From Impatiens glandulifera (lineage: Eukaryota; Streptophyta; Magnoliopsida; Ericales; Balsaminaceae): 64,000 nucleotides of DNA. Where the stretch lies: NCBI RefSeq assembly GCF_907164915.1, contig NC_061862.1, positions 88,708,846 through 88,772,845 on the forward strand, in the 5' to 3' direction. This document shows positions 24,171 through 36,789 of this stretch, piece by piece (position 1 is the stretch's first letter; the number at the start of each line of letters is the position of its first letter). The translations under genes and the position numbers were made by a program. The notes below the pieces were generated by a model. The model worked only from the letters and a program-made list of their open reading frames with translations, was not told where the DNA came from and made no database searches.

Positions 24171-26007
24171 TTAGAGGTGAGCAAACGGGTAAACCCAACC
24201 CGTATTACCCAACCCATATTCAATTCAAATTAAATTTACCCAACCCATAACCCAACCCACATTATTTACTAATATGGGTTGAGTAACCCAAATTATTTTA
24301 TTTAACATGTATTTGACTCATCTAACACATTTTTATCCGTTTAACACGTTTTTAACGTGATTAACACATTTTAAACATGTTTAACACGTTTTCCACATTT
24401 TTCATGTTTTTGGCACGTTTTGACACGTTTAACACATTTCCACACGTTTAAACGTTTCTCACGTTCTTGACACGTTTAATACGTTTTTCACACGTTTAAA
24501 ATGTATTTCACGTTTTTGGCACGTTGAACACGTTTGTGACACGTTGAACACATTTTTCATGTTTTTGACACGTTTGACACGATTTTCACGAGTACGACAC
24601 ATTTAATACATTTTGACACGTTTTTCACGTTTTTGACACATTTTAACATGTTTATCTCGTTTTTCAAATGTTTTTCACGTTTTTGGCACGTTTAACACGT
24701 TTTAATATGTTTATCACGTTTTTCACACGTTTTTCACGTTTTTCACACGTTTAACACGTTTAACACGTTTTAACATATTTTCACATTTTTGGTACAATTT
24801 TCACGTTTTTGGTACGTTTTGACACATTTAACACGTTGAACATGTTTCTCACATTTGGATATATTTAATACGTTTTTCACATGTTTAACATGCCAAAACG
24901 TGTTAAACATGCCAAAAACGTGAAAACATATTAAACATGCCAAAAACATGTTAAAACTTGTCAAAACAAGTGAACGTGCAAAAACTATGTTAAACTTGTC
25001 AAAAAAATATCATATATGTAAAAATGTCAAAAGCGTGTTAAACGTGCCAAAAACATGAAAAACGTGAAAAACATGTTAAATGTGCTAAAAATATATTGAA
25101 TGAGCCAAAAATTGTGAAACGTGTTCAACATGTCAAAAATGTGTTAAATGTATTCAACATATCAAAAACGTGTTAAACGTGCAAACAAATGTGAAAAATG
25201 TGTTAAACGTATGAAAAATGTGTTAAACGTGTGAAAAATATGTTAAATATGTCAAAAACGTGTTAAACATGCCAAAAATATGTAAAATATGTTCAACGTA
25301 TGAAAAATGTGTTAAACGTATTAAACATATCCAAAACGTGTTAAACGTATTAAACATATCAAAAACGTGTTAAACGTATTAAACATATCAAAAATGTGTT
25401 AAACGTGTTGTAATATCAAAAAGGTGTTAAACGTGCCAAAAAAGTGAAAACCGTGTTAAACTTGTCAAAAACGTGTTAAACATGGAAAAAACATGTTAAA
25501 CATGCCAAAAATGTAAAAAATGTGTTAAACTTGTCAAAAACGTGTTAAACGTATTAAACCTGTCAAAAACGTGTTAAACTTGACAAAAACGTGAAAATGT
25601 GTTAACCGTGTTAAACATGTCAAAAACCTGTTAAACGTGCCAAAACGTGAAAACGTGTTAAACATGTAAAAAACGTGTTATAAGTGTGTAAACTTGTTAA
25701 AAATGTCAAAAACGTGTTAAACGTGCCAAAAATGTGTTAAACATGTGAAAACGTGTTAAATATGTCAAAAACGTGTTCAACTTGAATTTGGAAGATGATT
25801 AATTTTTATATTGGATTAATAATAGAGAATTAAATTAAATTTATATAATTTGGGTAATTTGGGTAACCCTAACCTAACCCAAATTAAACCCAACCCATAC
25901 TCAACCCAACCCATATTCAACCCAACCCAAATTAACTTACCAAAATTAATATTTTGGGTTTGGATTAGGGTTGGGTTTGAGTAAACCCAAATTATGCTCA
26001 CCCCTAA
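24171..26007. mobile_element. Large foldback element built of CACGTTTTTG units, copy 1
   Basis: The left end is TTAGAGGTGAGCAAACGGG, then GTAAACCCAACCC. The right end is GAGTAAACCC, then GCTCACCCCTAA. These are inverted repeats of each other. Inside, 24330-24890 is an irregular array of CACGTTTTTGACACGTTTAA-type units. From about 24895 to 25780 the array is its reverse complement (AAACGTGTTAAACGTGCC, AAAAACGTG). The whole element can fold into one long imperfect hairpin about 1.8 kb long. There is no coding capacity. I see no convincing target duplication. Frames in it are repeat by-products. Confidence 0.75.
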
Positions 26008-28480
26008 CCATAATAATGTATTTTTTTTATATTCTTGAATTATATTAGTAAATATGAGTTTATATACTAATTAGAGAGTGCTTAAATGTGACTTCATGAT
26101 CTCCTACCATCCAATGTTGCGTCAAATTAGTTATTTAAATTATAAGTAAAAACAATATATTTTCTTCATTTTACTTATTAATTATTTAAATAAATTATTT
26201 TTATATCAAATAAAAGAAGTCCTATCAAATAACACCTTTTTTTTTAAATAATCCTATATGAATGATCAAAGTGGCTAGCTTTAACTTTTAAGCATCATGC
26301 ATATTCTTATCATGGGCGGGCTTGTTTGATTCCTCAAATTACATGTGCCTTCATATACAGCAGATGATCAGACCTTTTATCTTTCTTTTTTTTCATTTTA
26401 TATTTATGTTGGTTCAGTTAAAAAAAAACTGATAATTAAATTTATTTCATTAGTTAAATAATAAATTAATATTTAAAATTATTAAACATAATAAAATTTA
26501 TTTATTTATGTTTCTTTTTTTTATTTTTTTTCTTTCAAAATATATATTTTCACATCTTTTGAAATAAACATTACAAGAATATTTTTATTTCCTTAAGAAA
26601 TGTATCACCATAAATTATCTCTATTTGAGATAACATGTTTTCTAACTGTGTTGTTAATGTTAACTTAATTAATATCTTAATTCAACTTTTAAGATTTTAT
26701 AATATTATATTAGAATATTGATTTTAATTTAAATAAACTCTTAAACTAATTAATATTTTACGATTTTAAATTTATTATTTTATTATTTTATAAGTTATAA
26801 ATTATTTCAATTTTTCAATTCTACACGATTTTATAGTAAATTTATATTTGTAAATTCAAAAATAAAATTATTATTTAAATAAATGAACCCATTAATTGAT
26901 TTTGTAACTATATTTTCTTTTTATTACAACTATTTAATATTTCTTCTTAAATAATTTGATATTTAGTTATGATAACATTGTTTGATATTCACTTTATTAA
27001 ATAATTTACTTTTTATTTAATTTTAAATTAACTTATTTTACTATTAAAACTCAGTTTATTTTTTTATTTGTTTTAAATATTGTAACTCATATTAAATTTA
27101 TCATAAATTTAATAATTTATATTATATATTTAAATTATTATTTATATATATATATATATGATTATTTATATTTTAATATATTAATTTAAGTTATTATTTT
27201 TTATAAATTTGATTATTTATATTTTAAAATTATTATTTTTATAAATTTAATTATTTATATTATATATATATATTGAAATTATTATTTTTATATAATAATA
27301 AATATTATTCACCGTCTTAAATAATTGTAAATACTAACAAATTTAAAATATCGCAATCATAAAAAAAATTTAATAATACATAAAATTAATTAAAATTAAT
27401 TTTTAAAATTATTGACGATTTTGTTCTAAATCATTGACTACATCTTATATGCCCTCATTGACTATAATTGGTGGGAGGTGTAGTCAATATCATCGTTGTC
27501 TTAACAAAATTGTTAATAATTTAAAAAGAATGACTGTGATCATTTTATGAATTAATAAATTATTATTTTGATTAAGATGTTTGAAATTTGTTAGTATTTA
27601 TTAATTATTTATGTAGATATAAATATATATAAAATATAAATAATTAAATTTATAAAAGTAATAATTTAAATAGTAATATTAAAATATATAATCAAATTTA
27701 TTGAAATAATAATAATTTAAATAGATATATTAATATATAAATAATAATATTTATAAAAATAATAATATAAATCGATATATTAAAATATAAATAATCAAAT
27801 TTATAAAATTAATAATGCAAAATATATATAATATATAATATTAAATTTAGAATATATTTAATAATTAGTTATAAAAGTTTTTAAAAAAATTAAAAAAAGA
27901 ATTGTGTTCGAATTTAGGAAATTGAATTTCAAACAAAATCATTTTTAAAACTAACCTCGAATCTGATAGAGTAAGAGGGAGTAAAAAAGTTTTTTTTTTA
28001 GTTTTACTTTGGACTCCACGTGGGAGGATTCGGTCTAGACTAAAATGGTGTATTCTAGACCTAGTTTACTGACTTTATCTTAGGTGGGCTCTATATCAGA
28101 GAAAATGGAAGACAATACTTTTGTTAAAACGATATTACAAATTCAGCTAAACATAAAATTACTAATTTGAGAGTGTTAGAGTAAATTATATTATGAAACA
28201 ATTAGTATATTTTGAATAACTCTTCTAAAATAATAATCTTCTCTTGTCTCTTATATTTTATACGTTTTTGCCTTTGCTTCCGAAAGGTGGTTAAAATAGT
28301 CATCCAAAGAGGCCTTTTGTTATTATAATTTAATTATTTCAATTTAAAAATCATAATTCATAATAATACTGTTAACAATTTTAAATAAAATTGTTAGAAT
28401 AAATATGTTATCCAAATGTGCTAAATTTGTAATAATGTTTAAACAAGACTTATTAAGAACAAGCTTTTAAACATAAGAGT
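26008..28480. other. AT-rich region with a palindromic element near 27.45 kb
   Basis: No gene was seen. Around 27410-27500 the sequence GACTACA...TGTAGTCAA forms a small stem. Its flanks (27100-27370 and 27520-27870, for example ATTTATATTTTAATATA and ATAAATTTAATTATTTATATT against their complements) extend the inverted repeat to some 800 bases. This looks like a MITE-type or foldback insertion. Confidence 0.5.
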
Positions 28481-28599
28481 AATTACCACGACGTCGAGAA
28501 TAAAGCTCTGGAAATTTCCGGTGATAGATTCTTAAAATTCTTCTCCAAGAACATCCACATCTTTATACTCAACAACAATAACAAATAGAAATTCAATCG

Positions 28600-29125
28600 C
28601 ATCAACAGAATAGCAAGAAACGTCGTTCGACGATTGAAACACGATCAATACGATCGGAACGAGCGACACACTCAATACAACAAAATCAACGACACGATCA
28701 GAACTAACGATACGAACACCACAAACAACACGTTCGGCAGTGCCGCGGAATCCCCGGTTGGATCATTCCCAAGTGCCTCTAGGATTTCAATTGTACTTAC
28801 GATTGAAACACGATCGGGACGAGTGACACAGTCAATGCATCACAATTAAAGGCACAATCGACATGAACGACACGATCGCCACAAACGACACGATCCGTAG
28901 TGCCGCAGAATCCCTGGTTGGATCATTCCCAAGCGCCGCTAGGGTTTCAATCGTACTAATCACGCATCACTGTAAGCGTCGTGGCACGAGCGGCACATGC
29001 GATACATCACAATCGACGACACGGTCGCCACGAACGACAATATTTACAGCGTCGCAGAATCCCCAATTAGATTATTCGCAAGCGCCGCTAGGGTTTCAAT
29101 TCTACTGATCGAGCATTGCTGTAAG
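28600..29125 (+). repeat. Tandem repeat of about 150-160 bp, three copies
   Basis: The marker GCCGCGGAATCCCCGGTTGG and its variants start near 28741, 28902 and 29050, followed by ATTCCCAAG(T/C)GCC and AGG(A/G)TTTCAAT. Preceding each is a run of ACGACACGATCG-type words. The stretch is GC-richer than its surroundings. The two plus-strand frames here are not supported as genes. Confidence 0.7.
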
Positions 29126-29497
29126 CGCCACTATTGACTAATTCTCTCACTCATAGCCAATTATTGTCGCACTCTCGATCGACATCATGAAACATTCTCA
29201 CTTTTCTATAGTGCATAAATTCATACTTCTGTAGAATATTACCTATACTAATTTCTTGTTTGTTACTTCACTAATTAGGAATCTGTTTGCTTTTATAACA
29301 TAGAATCAACATCAGGAAACATGAAGGCTTCTACAGTAGCGGATCTCTATCAACCGTTGACTCAAGCCTAGCCAATTTTCTCAAACAGGCACTTGAGGTA
29401 TCGAATTCCTACTTCACTCACCCAAAGAAAGTCTAGGATCCAACAAGAAGAAAAAAGGGGCACACACCCCATTACCACTCATAAAACAAAAACACTC
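29126..29497. other. Unannotated stretch left of the hAT-type element
   Basis: Mixed-composition sequence with no convincing gene on either strand. It is the left flank of the insertion at 29498-30548. Confidence 0.5.
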
Positions 29498-30548
29498 TAG
29501 CTAGTGGCGGACCTATAAGGGGGGCCTTGGGGGGCCCGGGCCTCCCCCAACCAGGTTAAAAGTTTTAACATATTTTATATATATATTTACTAAATAAGGC
29601 TTTGTCCTGATGGTTTTGGAGCTGAAATTTATAATAGAGGTCAGGTGATCAAACCCTGCCTCTCACATTTATTTTATAATAACCTCACACTTCTTTTTAT
29701 AAAATTTTTATTTTATACTAACACTATTTTCTAGTATTTATAATAAACTAAACCTTTCTTTTATAAAAATTAATAAAAAAAAACTAATTCATAATTATAT
29801 TATTCTAATTTCAAATATAATTTTATTAAAATAATTATTATTAATATTTTATTTTATACAAAAAAATATTTTACTAATCATGACCATCATGAGTCTTTTC
29901 AATCAATTAATGAGCCTACTAATGAGTTTAATGTTACTAATCAAATATACATGGTTAGAATATAGCATATCAAAAGATGCATTATTTTGTTTTGGTGTTA
30001 TTTTTTCAAGCCTTTAAATAGAGAAAACGTAGATGATACATTTATAGGAGATGGGTACAAAAATTGGAAAATGGCATTAGAAAGATTCAATCATCATATG
30101 AGAACTTCAAATAGTTGTCATAATGAAACTAGAGTTCAATTTGAATCATTTTAAGATCAAAGTCATAACGTGAGAAACGTTTTATGTACACATGGTCGTG
30201 ATATAAAAATAAATTATCGCACCCGTTTAACGACAATGTTTGATGTAACACGCTTTCTGTTGAGGCAAGAATTACCTTTTCGAGAACATATGAGTCAAGT
30301 AGTTCATCAAATAAAGTTAATTTTCTTGAATTGATTGATTGGTATAGTCAACGTAATGAAGATATTTTGTCTTCTTTTGTACCGACTCATGGACAAGAAT
30401 AATTTAGTAATTGTGCTTGTTAGTATTTTTATGTAATTATCGAGTAAAATTTTAATTAAAAAATGCATTTATTTGATAGCCAAAAAAATGCTACGTTACT
30501 ATGTATTTGGCCCCCCCGAGAAAATATTTCTGGGTCCGCCACTAGCTA
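29498..30548. mobile_element. Decayed hAT-type element with TAGCTAGTGGCGGACC inverted ends
   Basis: The left end TAGCTAGTGGCGGACC (29498-29513) is exactly inverted at the right end, GGTCCGCCACTAGCTA (30533-30548). Next to the ends are G-rich (GGGGGGCC) and C-rich (GGCCCCCCC) tracts that also pair. Inside is a broken piece of a plant hAT-related TTF/MYM-type zinc-finger transposase. I see no clear 8-bp target duplication, so the copy is old or its ends have been altered. Confidence 0.7.
30019..30402 (+). pseudogene. hAT-related (zinc finger MYM-type 1-like) protein fragment
   Basis: The plus strand reads ENVDDTFIGDGYKNWKMALE, then RFNHHMRTSNSCHNETRVQF, a TAA stop, THGRDIKINYRTRLTTMFDV, and TRFLLRQELPFR. 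After a frame change it reads VNFLELIDWYSQRNEDI. This matches the N-terminal part of plant TTF-type zinc-finger proteins with a hAT dimerisation domain. At least one stop and one frameshift are present, and the catalytic part is missing. Confidence 0.7.
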
Positions 30549-30740
30549 AAGAAGGAAAGGACGACACCCCTGAATTTGTGAGCAAGAGCAACGATGTCAA
30601 CTCTGAAAAAGCTTGAGGTATGTCTTCTTCCACTATAGCCTTCGATAATTCTGTTAAGATGAATGGCAACGGAGATAATAACAAAAATTAAATACACATT
30701 GATCGCCCAAATAAAAAAACTTTTCAAATGAATTTTATAA
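30549..30740. other. Right flank of the hAT element, short unidentified frame
   Basis: The minus strand has a short protein-like stretch (ELSKAIVEEDIPQAFSELTS) next to the element end. It is too short and unmatched to call. It may be part of whatever sequence the element inserted into. Confidence 0.3.
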
Positions 30741-32210
30741 TTTTATTTTTTTCTATAATCTATTTTAATTTAAATTTAAATTTAAAATTTGCATTAAACT
30801 AAATTTTTTCATTATATTTTATTTAATTTTTTACTTATATATTTCTTATATTAAGAATATTTTTTATAATGTTTATCAATAATTTTTAAATTTCAATTAA
30901 ATTTCAATTATATTTTTAATTCATAAACACACTTTTATATTTTAATAAATTAAAATTTTCAATTAAATTTATTAATTTTTTTTTCTATTTACTCAAATAT
31001 AATTAAGATTTTCAATAAATTTAAAATTTTCATTAAATTATTTTTTTTATTAAATTTGTATTAATGTTTTTTTAAAAACATATTTTTAATTAAATTTGAT
31101 TTAGTTTTTTACTTAAATAAAAAAATATTAAATATTATTATAATATTTATATATAATTTTAAAATTTTATTAACTCATATTTATCATTTATTAACAAACA
31201 CATTTTTATATTTTGCATTAAATGTATTTTCATTGAACTAAAATTTAAATTATTAAAATATTATTTTTTTTATTTAATTAAATATAATTTAAATTTTGTA
31301 TTAAACTTATTTTCATTACATTTAAATTTCGATCAAGCTTATTAAAAATATATTTTACTTTTTATTTAGATTTTTACTTATATATTTCTTATATTAAGAA
31401 TATTATTAATTTTTTAAATATTTTTACTAAGTTTATAAATAATTTTGAATTAAATTTATATTTATCATTAAATCATAAATAAAATTTTATATTTTACATT
31501 AAACTTATAAAAATGTTATTATTTCTATTTAATCTAACTTAATTTAAATTTTTAATAAACCTATTTTTATTAAATTTAAATTTGCATTAAACCTATTTAA
31601 AATTTTACATTAAATTTTATTTAGATTCACTTATATATTTATTATATTAAAAATAATATTTATTTTTTAAATATTCTTATAATGTTTAAAATAATTTAAA
31701 ATTTTGACTAAATTTAATTTTTTTATTAATTCATAAATAAATTTTATATTTTACATTAAATATATTTAATTAAATTTAAATTTGCATTAAATCTTTTAAA
31801 ATTGCATTTTTTTCTAAAAATATAATATAATTCAAATTTAATTTTTTTATAAATTTAATTTTTTTCTATAATCAAATATAATTTTAATTAAAATTTTGCA
31901 TCAAATTTATTAAAAAGAATTCATTAAATTTTATTTAGTTTTTTACTTATATTAAGAAGATTGCTTGTTTTTGTATAAATTTATAAATAATTTTAAATTT
32001 TAATTAAACTTTGATTATATTTTTAATTCATAAACACACTTTTATACTTTTATAAAATTAAAGTTTACATTAAATTTATTAAAATTACATATTTTTCTAT
32101 TTAATCTAATATAATTTAAATTTTTATTAATTTTTAATTTAGCATTAAAATGATTTTAATTAAATTTAAATTTTAAATAATTTTTTTAAAAACATATTTT
32201 GAATTAAAAT
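30740..32210 (-). repeat. AT-rich satellite-like block in inverted orientation
   Basis: The sequence here is the reverse complement of the unit found elsewhere: ACTTATATATTTCTTATATT replaces AATATAAGAAATATATAAGT (near 30835, 31376 and 31630). Orientation switches to direct at about 32215, making a large imperfect dyad centred there. Confidence 0.65.
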
Positions 32211-32806
32211 TTATTTAATGAAAATTTTAATTATATTTGACTAAATAGAAAAAAAATTAAATTTTAATAAATTTAATTTAAATTTTATTGTATTAAAATA
32301 TAAAAGTGTGTTTAGGAATTAAAAATTTAATAAAACTTTAATTTAAATTTGAAAATTATTTATAAACATTATAAAAATATTTAAAAAACAAGTAATATTC
32401 TTAATATCATAAATATATAAGTAAAAAACTAAATAAAATATAATAAAAAAATTTAGTTTAATGCAAATTTTAAATTTAAATTAGATTATAAAAAAAAAAT
32501 TATAAAAAGTTTTAAAGAAATAAATTTAAATTATATTATATTTATAGATAAAAAGAAATTTTAATAAGTATAAATAAAATTTAAATTTAATTAAATACAT
32601 TTAAGGTAAAATATAAAATTTATTTAAGAATTAATAATAATTTTAAATTTAAATCCAAATTTAAAATTATTTATAAAAATTATAAGATTATTTAACAAAT
32701 AAATATTATTTTTAATATAAGAAATATATAAATAAATCTGAATAAAATTTAATTTAAAATTTATCCTAAATAAGTTTAATGCAAATTTAAATTTAATAAA
32801 CATTAC
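32211..32806 (+). repeat. AT-rich satellite-like block, direct orientation, short
   Basis: Matches 20110-20700 and 34925-35520 unit for unit (TATAAAAGTGTGTTTA, AGTAATATTCTTAATATCA, TTAGTTTAATGCAAATTTTA). It ends at the response-regulator fragment at 32807. Confidence 0.7.
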
Positions 32807-32837
32807 CTTGATCTTCATGTAGTTCATAACCGGATAT
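32807..32837 (-). pseudogene. Type-A response regulator fragment, copy 2 (first piece only)
   Basis: The minus strand has ATATCCGGTTATGAAC...AAGATCAAG then gtaatg, matching the first exon piece of the other copies. The ATG equivalent has become ATA, and a small deletion shifts the frame. The second piece is absent because the AT-rich block begins at the donor side. The sequence to 33110 on the 5' side also matches copies 1 and 3. Confidence 0.6.
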
Positions 32838-33109
32838 TTCGGGAAACAAACTTTACCTTAATATTAATCCAACTAGATTATCACTTTTTGATTTATTTGA
32901 ATCGTTTCTTCCGGTATGTGTTATGTGCATTCTCGGAATTTCACTATTATTGTAATGCGAAAATTCCTTATACTTGTACTTACACAATGTTCTTGGAGAT
33001 TTCCTAAAGATATTCTTTTAATTGTTTTGAATCTTTTGCATTATAAGCACAAAACTACGACGTGTTTGAATTCAGATCTTCTTTCTCAAATATTGATCTG
33101 TTATTTAAT

Positions 33110-36100
33110 AATAATTTAAAATTTAAATTTAATAAAAAATATACTACATATAAAAGTTTGTCTATGAATTATTGATAAATATAAGTTTAATTTAAAATTG
33201 TTTATATACATAATAAGAATATTTTATAAATAAAATTTAATGCAAAATATGTGTTAATAGAGTTAATACAAATTTAAATTGAATGAAAATAGGTTTATTA
33301 AAAATTTAAATTATATTAGATCAAATACAAAAAATACAATTTTTATAGGTTTAATGTAAAATATAAAAGTTTGTTTATGATTTAATGATAAATACAAATT
33401 TAAATCAAATTTATTTATAAACATAGTAAGAATATTTTAAAAATAATATTTTTAATATAAGAAATATATAATTAAAAATCTAAATAAAAAATTAAAAAAT
33501 ATATTTTTAATGAGCTTGATCCAAATTTAAATTTAATTAAAGTAATAAAAAGTTTAAATTATGTTAGATTGAATAGAAAAAAATTAAATTATAATAAGTT
33601 TAAATTTAAATTTAATGAAAATACATTTAATGTAAAATATAAAAATGTGTTTATAATGATATATATTCGTTTAATTCAAATTAAAAAAAATATTCTTAAT
33701 AAAAAGATGTATAAGTAAAACACTAAATAAAATTTAATTCAAAATATATTCTTAAAAAATTAATACAAATTTAAATTTAATTAAAATCATTTTAATGGAA
33801 AATTTAAATTTATTAAAATTTAAATTAAATTAGATTAAATAGAAAAAAATGTAAGTTTAATAAATTTAATGTAAACTTTAATTTTATAAAAATGTAAAAG
33901 TGTGTTTATCAATTAAAAATATAATAAAAATTTAAAATTATTTATAAATTTATACAAAAACAATAAATATTCTTAATATAAGATAATAAGTAAAGAATAT
34001 ATAAATTTTAATGAATATATTTTTAATAAGTTTGATACAAATTTTAAATTAAAATTATATTTTATTATAGAAAAAATATAATTTTAAAATTTTAAAAAAA
34101 TCAATTTAAATTATATTATATTTTAGAAAAAAATACAATTTTAATAAGTTTAATTCAAATTTAAATATAATTAAATATATTTAATGTAATATATAAAATA
34201 TATTTTATGAATTAATAATAAATTTAAATTTAAGTCAAAATTTTAAATTATTTTTAAACATTATAATAATATTTAAAAAATAAATATTATTTTTAATATA
34301 ATAAATATATAAGTAAATCTAAATAATATTTAATGTAAAATTTATTTTAAATAGGTTTAATGCAAATTTAAATTTAATAAAAATAGGTTTATTAAAAGTT
34401 TAAATTAAATTAGATTAAATAGAAATAATAATATTTTTATAAGTTTAATTTAAAAAATAAAAGTTTATTTATGATTTAATGATAAATATAAATTTAATTA
34501 CAATTTTTTACAAACATAGTAAAAACATTTAAAAAATAAATAATATTCTTAATACCATAAATATATAAGTAAAAATCTAAATACAAAATACAAAATATAT
34601 TTTTGATAAGCTTAATTCAAATTTAAATTTAATGATAGTAAGATTAATACAAAATATAAATTATATTTGATTAAATAGAAAAAAATTTATTAAGTTTAAA
34701 TTTTAATTTAATGAAAATATATTTAATGCAAAATATAAAAATGTGTTTGTTAATTAATGATAAATATGTGTTTAATAAAATTTTAAAATTATTTATAAAT
34801 AATATAAGAATATTTAATATTTTGTTATATAAGTAAAAAAACTAAATAAAATTTAATTCAAAATATGTTTTTAAAAGATAATAATACAAATTTAAATTTA
34901 ATAAAAATTATTTTAATACAAAATTTAAATATATTGAAAATTTTAATTATATTTGAGTAAATAGGAAAAAATGTAATTTTAATAAATTTATTTTAAATTT
35001 TATTTTATTAAAATATAAAAGTGTGTTTAGGAATTAAAAATATAATAAAAGTTTAATTTAATTTTGAAACTTATTTATAAACATTATAAAATTATTTAAA
35101 AAACAAGTAATATTCTTACTATCATAAATATATAAGTAAAAAACTAAATAAAATATAATGAAAAAACATAGTTTAATGCAAATTTTAAATTTAAATTAGA
35201 TTATAGATAAAAATAAAATTATAAAAAGTTTTAAATAAATAAATTTAAATTATATTATATATAAAGATAAAAAGAAATTTTAATAAATATAATGAAAATT
35301 TAAATTTAATTAAATACATTTAATATAAAATATAAAATTTATTTAAGAATTAATAAAAATTTAAATTTAAGTCAAATTTAAAATTATTTATGAAAATTAT
35401 AAGGTTATTTAACAAATAAATATTATTTTTAATATAAGAAATATATAATTAAATCTATATAAAATTTAATGTAAAATTTATTTTAATTAAGTTTAATGCA
35501 AATTTAATTTAATAAAAATAAGTTAAATATTAAATTTAAATTATATTAATTAAATTGAAAAAATATAATTTTTATAAGTTTAATGGAAAATATGTTTAAT
35601 GAAAAATATAAAATTTTGTTTATGAATTAAATATAAAAATATGTTTAATTTAAAATTATTTATAAAAATAATAAGAATAAATAAAAAAAAGTACATTCTT
35701 AAGAAATATATAAGTATAAATAAAAAAAGTTTGATGTAAAATATGTTAAATGAAAATTTAATTTAAAATATGTTGAATGAAAATTTAAAATTAATAAAAA
35801 TTATGTTTAATTAAAAATTTAAATTTAATGAGAAAATTAATTTATATTAAAAATAATTATTATGATGTTAAAAATAAAATTAAATAAAGTAACTGATTTA
35901 AATTTGATGTATTTAAAATTTAAATTATATGTATAATTAAATAGAAAAAATATAAAATAAGATTTTAATAAATCTAATACAAATTCTATTAATATTTTTA
36001 ACATTTACAAAGTTAAATAAAAATTAAGGATAGCATATAAGTTTATTTATTTCCAAACTAAATATGAATTATTTAAATTTGAATTCTTATAATTCATAAA

Positions 36101-36250
36101 ATCTATTATTCATAAAAAATATATATATATCATTCATTTAAAAATAAAAATATAATAATATAAATTTAAGTAGGATGAAAAAAAAAACATACTTGAACTC
36201 ATAAATGTTGATATATAATGAACGAGGATTCTAATAATATCCTGTAATTA
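33110..36250 (+). repeat. AT-rich satellite-like block, copy 2
   Basis: Same unit order as 18300-21400 and 36790-39830. It ends with CAAATTCTATTAATATTTTTAAC and ATAATATCCTGTAATTAAAA, which reappear at 40785-41105. No gene was seen. Confidence 0.75.
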
Positions 36251-36338
36251 AAATATAGTTTACTGGTTTTTTAAAAGTTATCATCAGAAGTAACGTTTAA
36301 TTAGGTAATAGAAAAAACAATCAATCAATAATATTTAC

Positions 36339-36520
36339 CTGTCAATTCGATCAAATACATTTTTCAATAACATTATCACAACTGGAATCTCTTTAAATTT
36401 TGAAAAACTCTACAAATTTAAAAATATTAATTTCTATTTCTCTTTCTTTTCAAATTTTTACTTAAAATTTTAGACAACAAATATTATCTTGATTTTTATG
36501 AGAAGTTCGTAACCGGACAT
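36339..36520 (-). pseudogene. Type-A response regulator fragment, copy 3
   Basis: 36520-36488 reads MSGYELLIKIK, closer to the family form (GYELLKKIK) than copy 1, but the donor is now ATAATA instead of GTAATG. 36409-36339 reads SFSKFKEIPVVIMLLKNV then FDRIDR, with a tttgtag acceptor and a gtaaat donor. It has the same 33-base and 71-base piece lengths as copy 1. The other receiver-domain exons are not found. It was captured and duplicated with the surrounding AT-rich sequence. Confidence 0.75.
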
Positions 36521-36789
36521 TTCGGGCAACAAATTTCACCTTAGTATTGATCCAACTAGATTATCGCTTCTTGAATTTATTTAAATCGTTTCACTCTGTA
36601 CGTGGTATGTGCATTATCGGACCTTCACTATTATTGTAATGCAAAAAATTTTCATACCTACCTCTACTTACACAATGTTTTTGGAGATTTCCTAAAGATC
36701 TCCTTTTAATTGTTTTGAATCTTTTGCATTATAAAACACAAAACGACAATGTGTTCGAATTCTGATCTATTTTCTTAAATATTGGTTTT

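Noticed and set aside
24770..24964. Cys/His-rich frame in the foldback element
   Set aside because: It arises from CACGTTTTTG-type repeats. A similar artefact occurs at 44199-44806 in copy 2.
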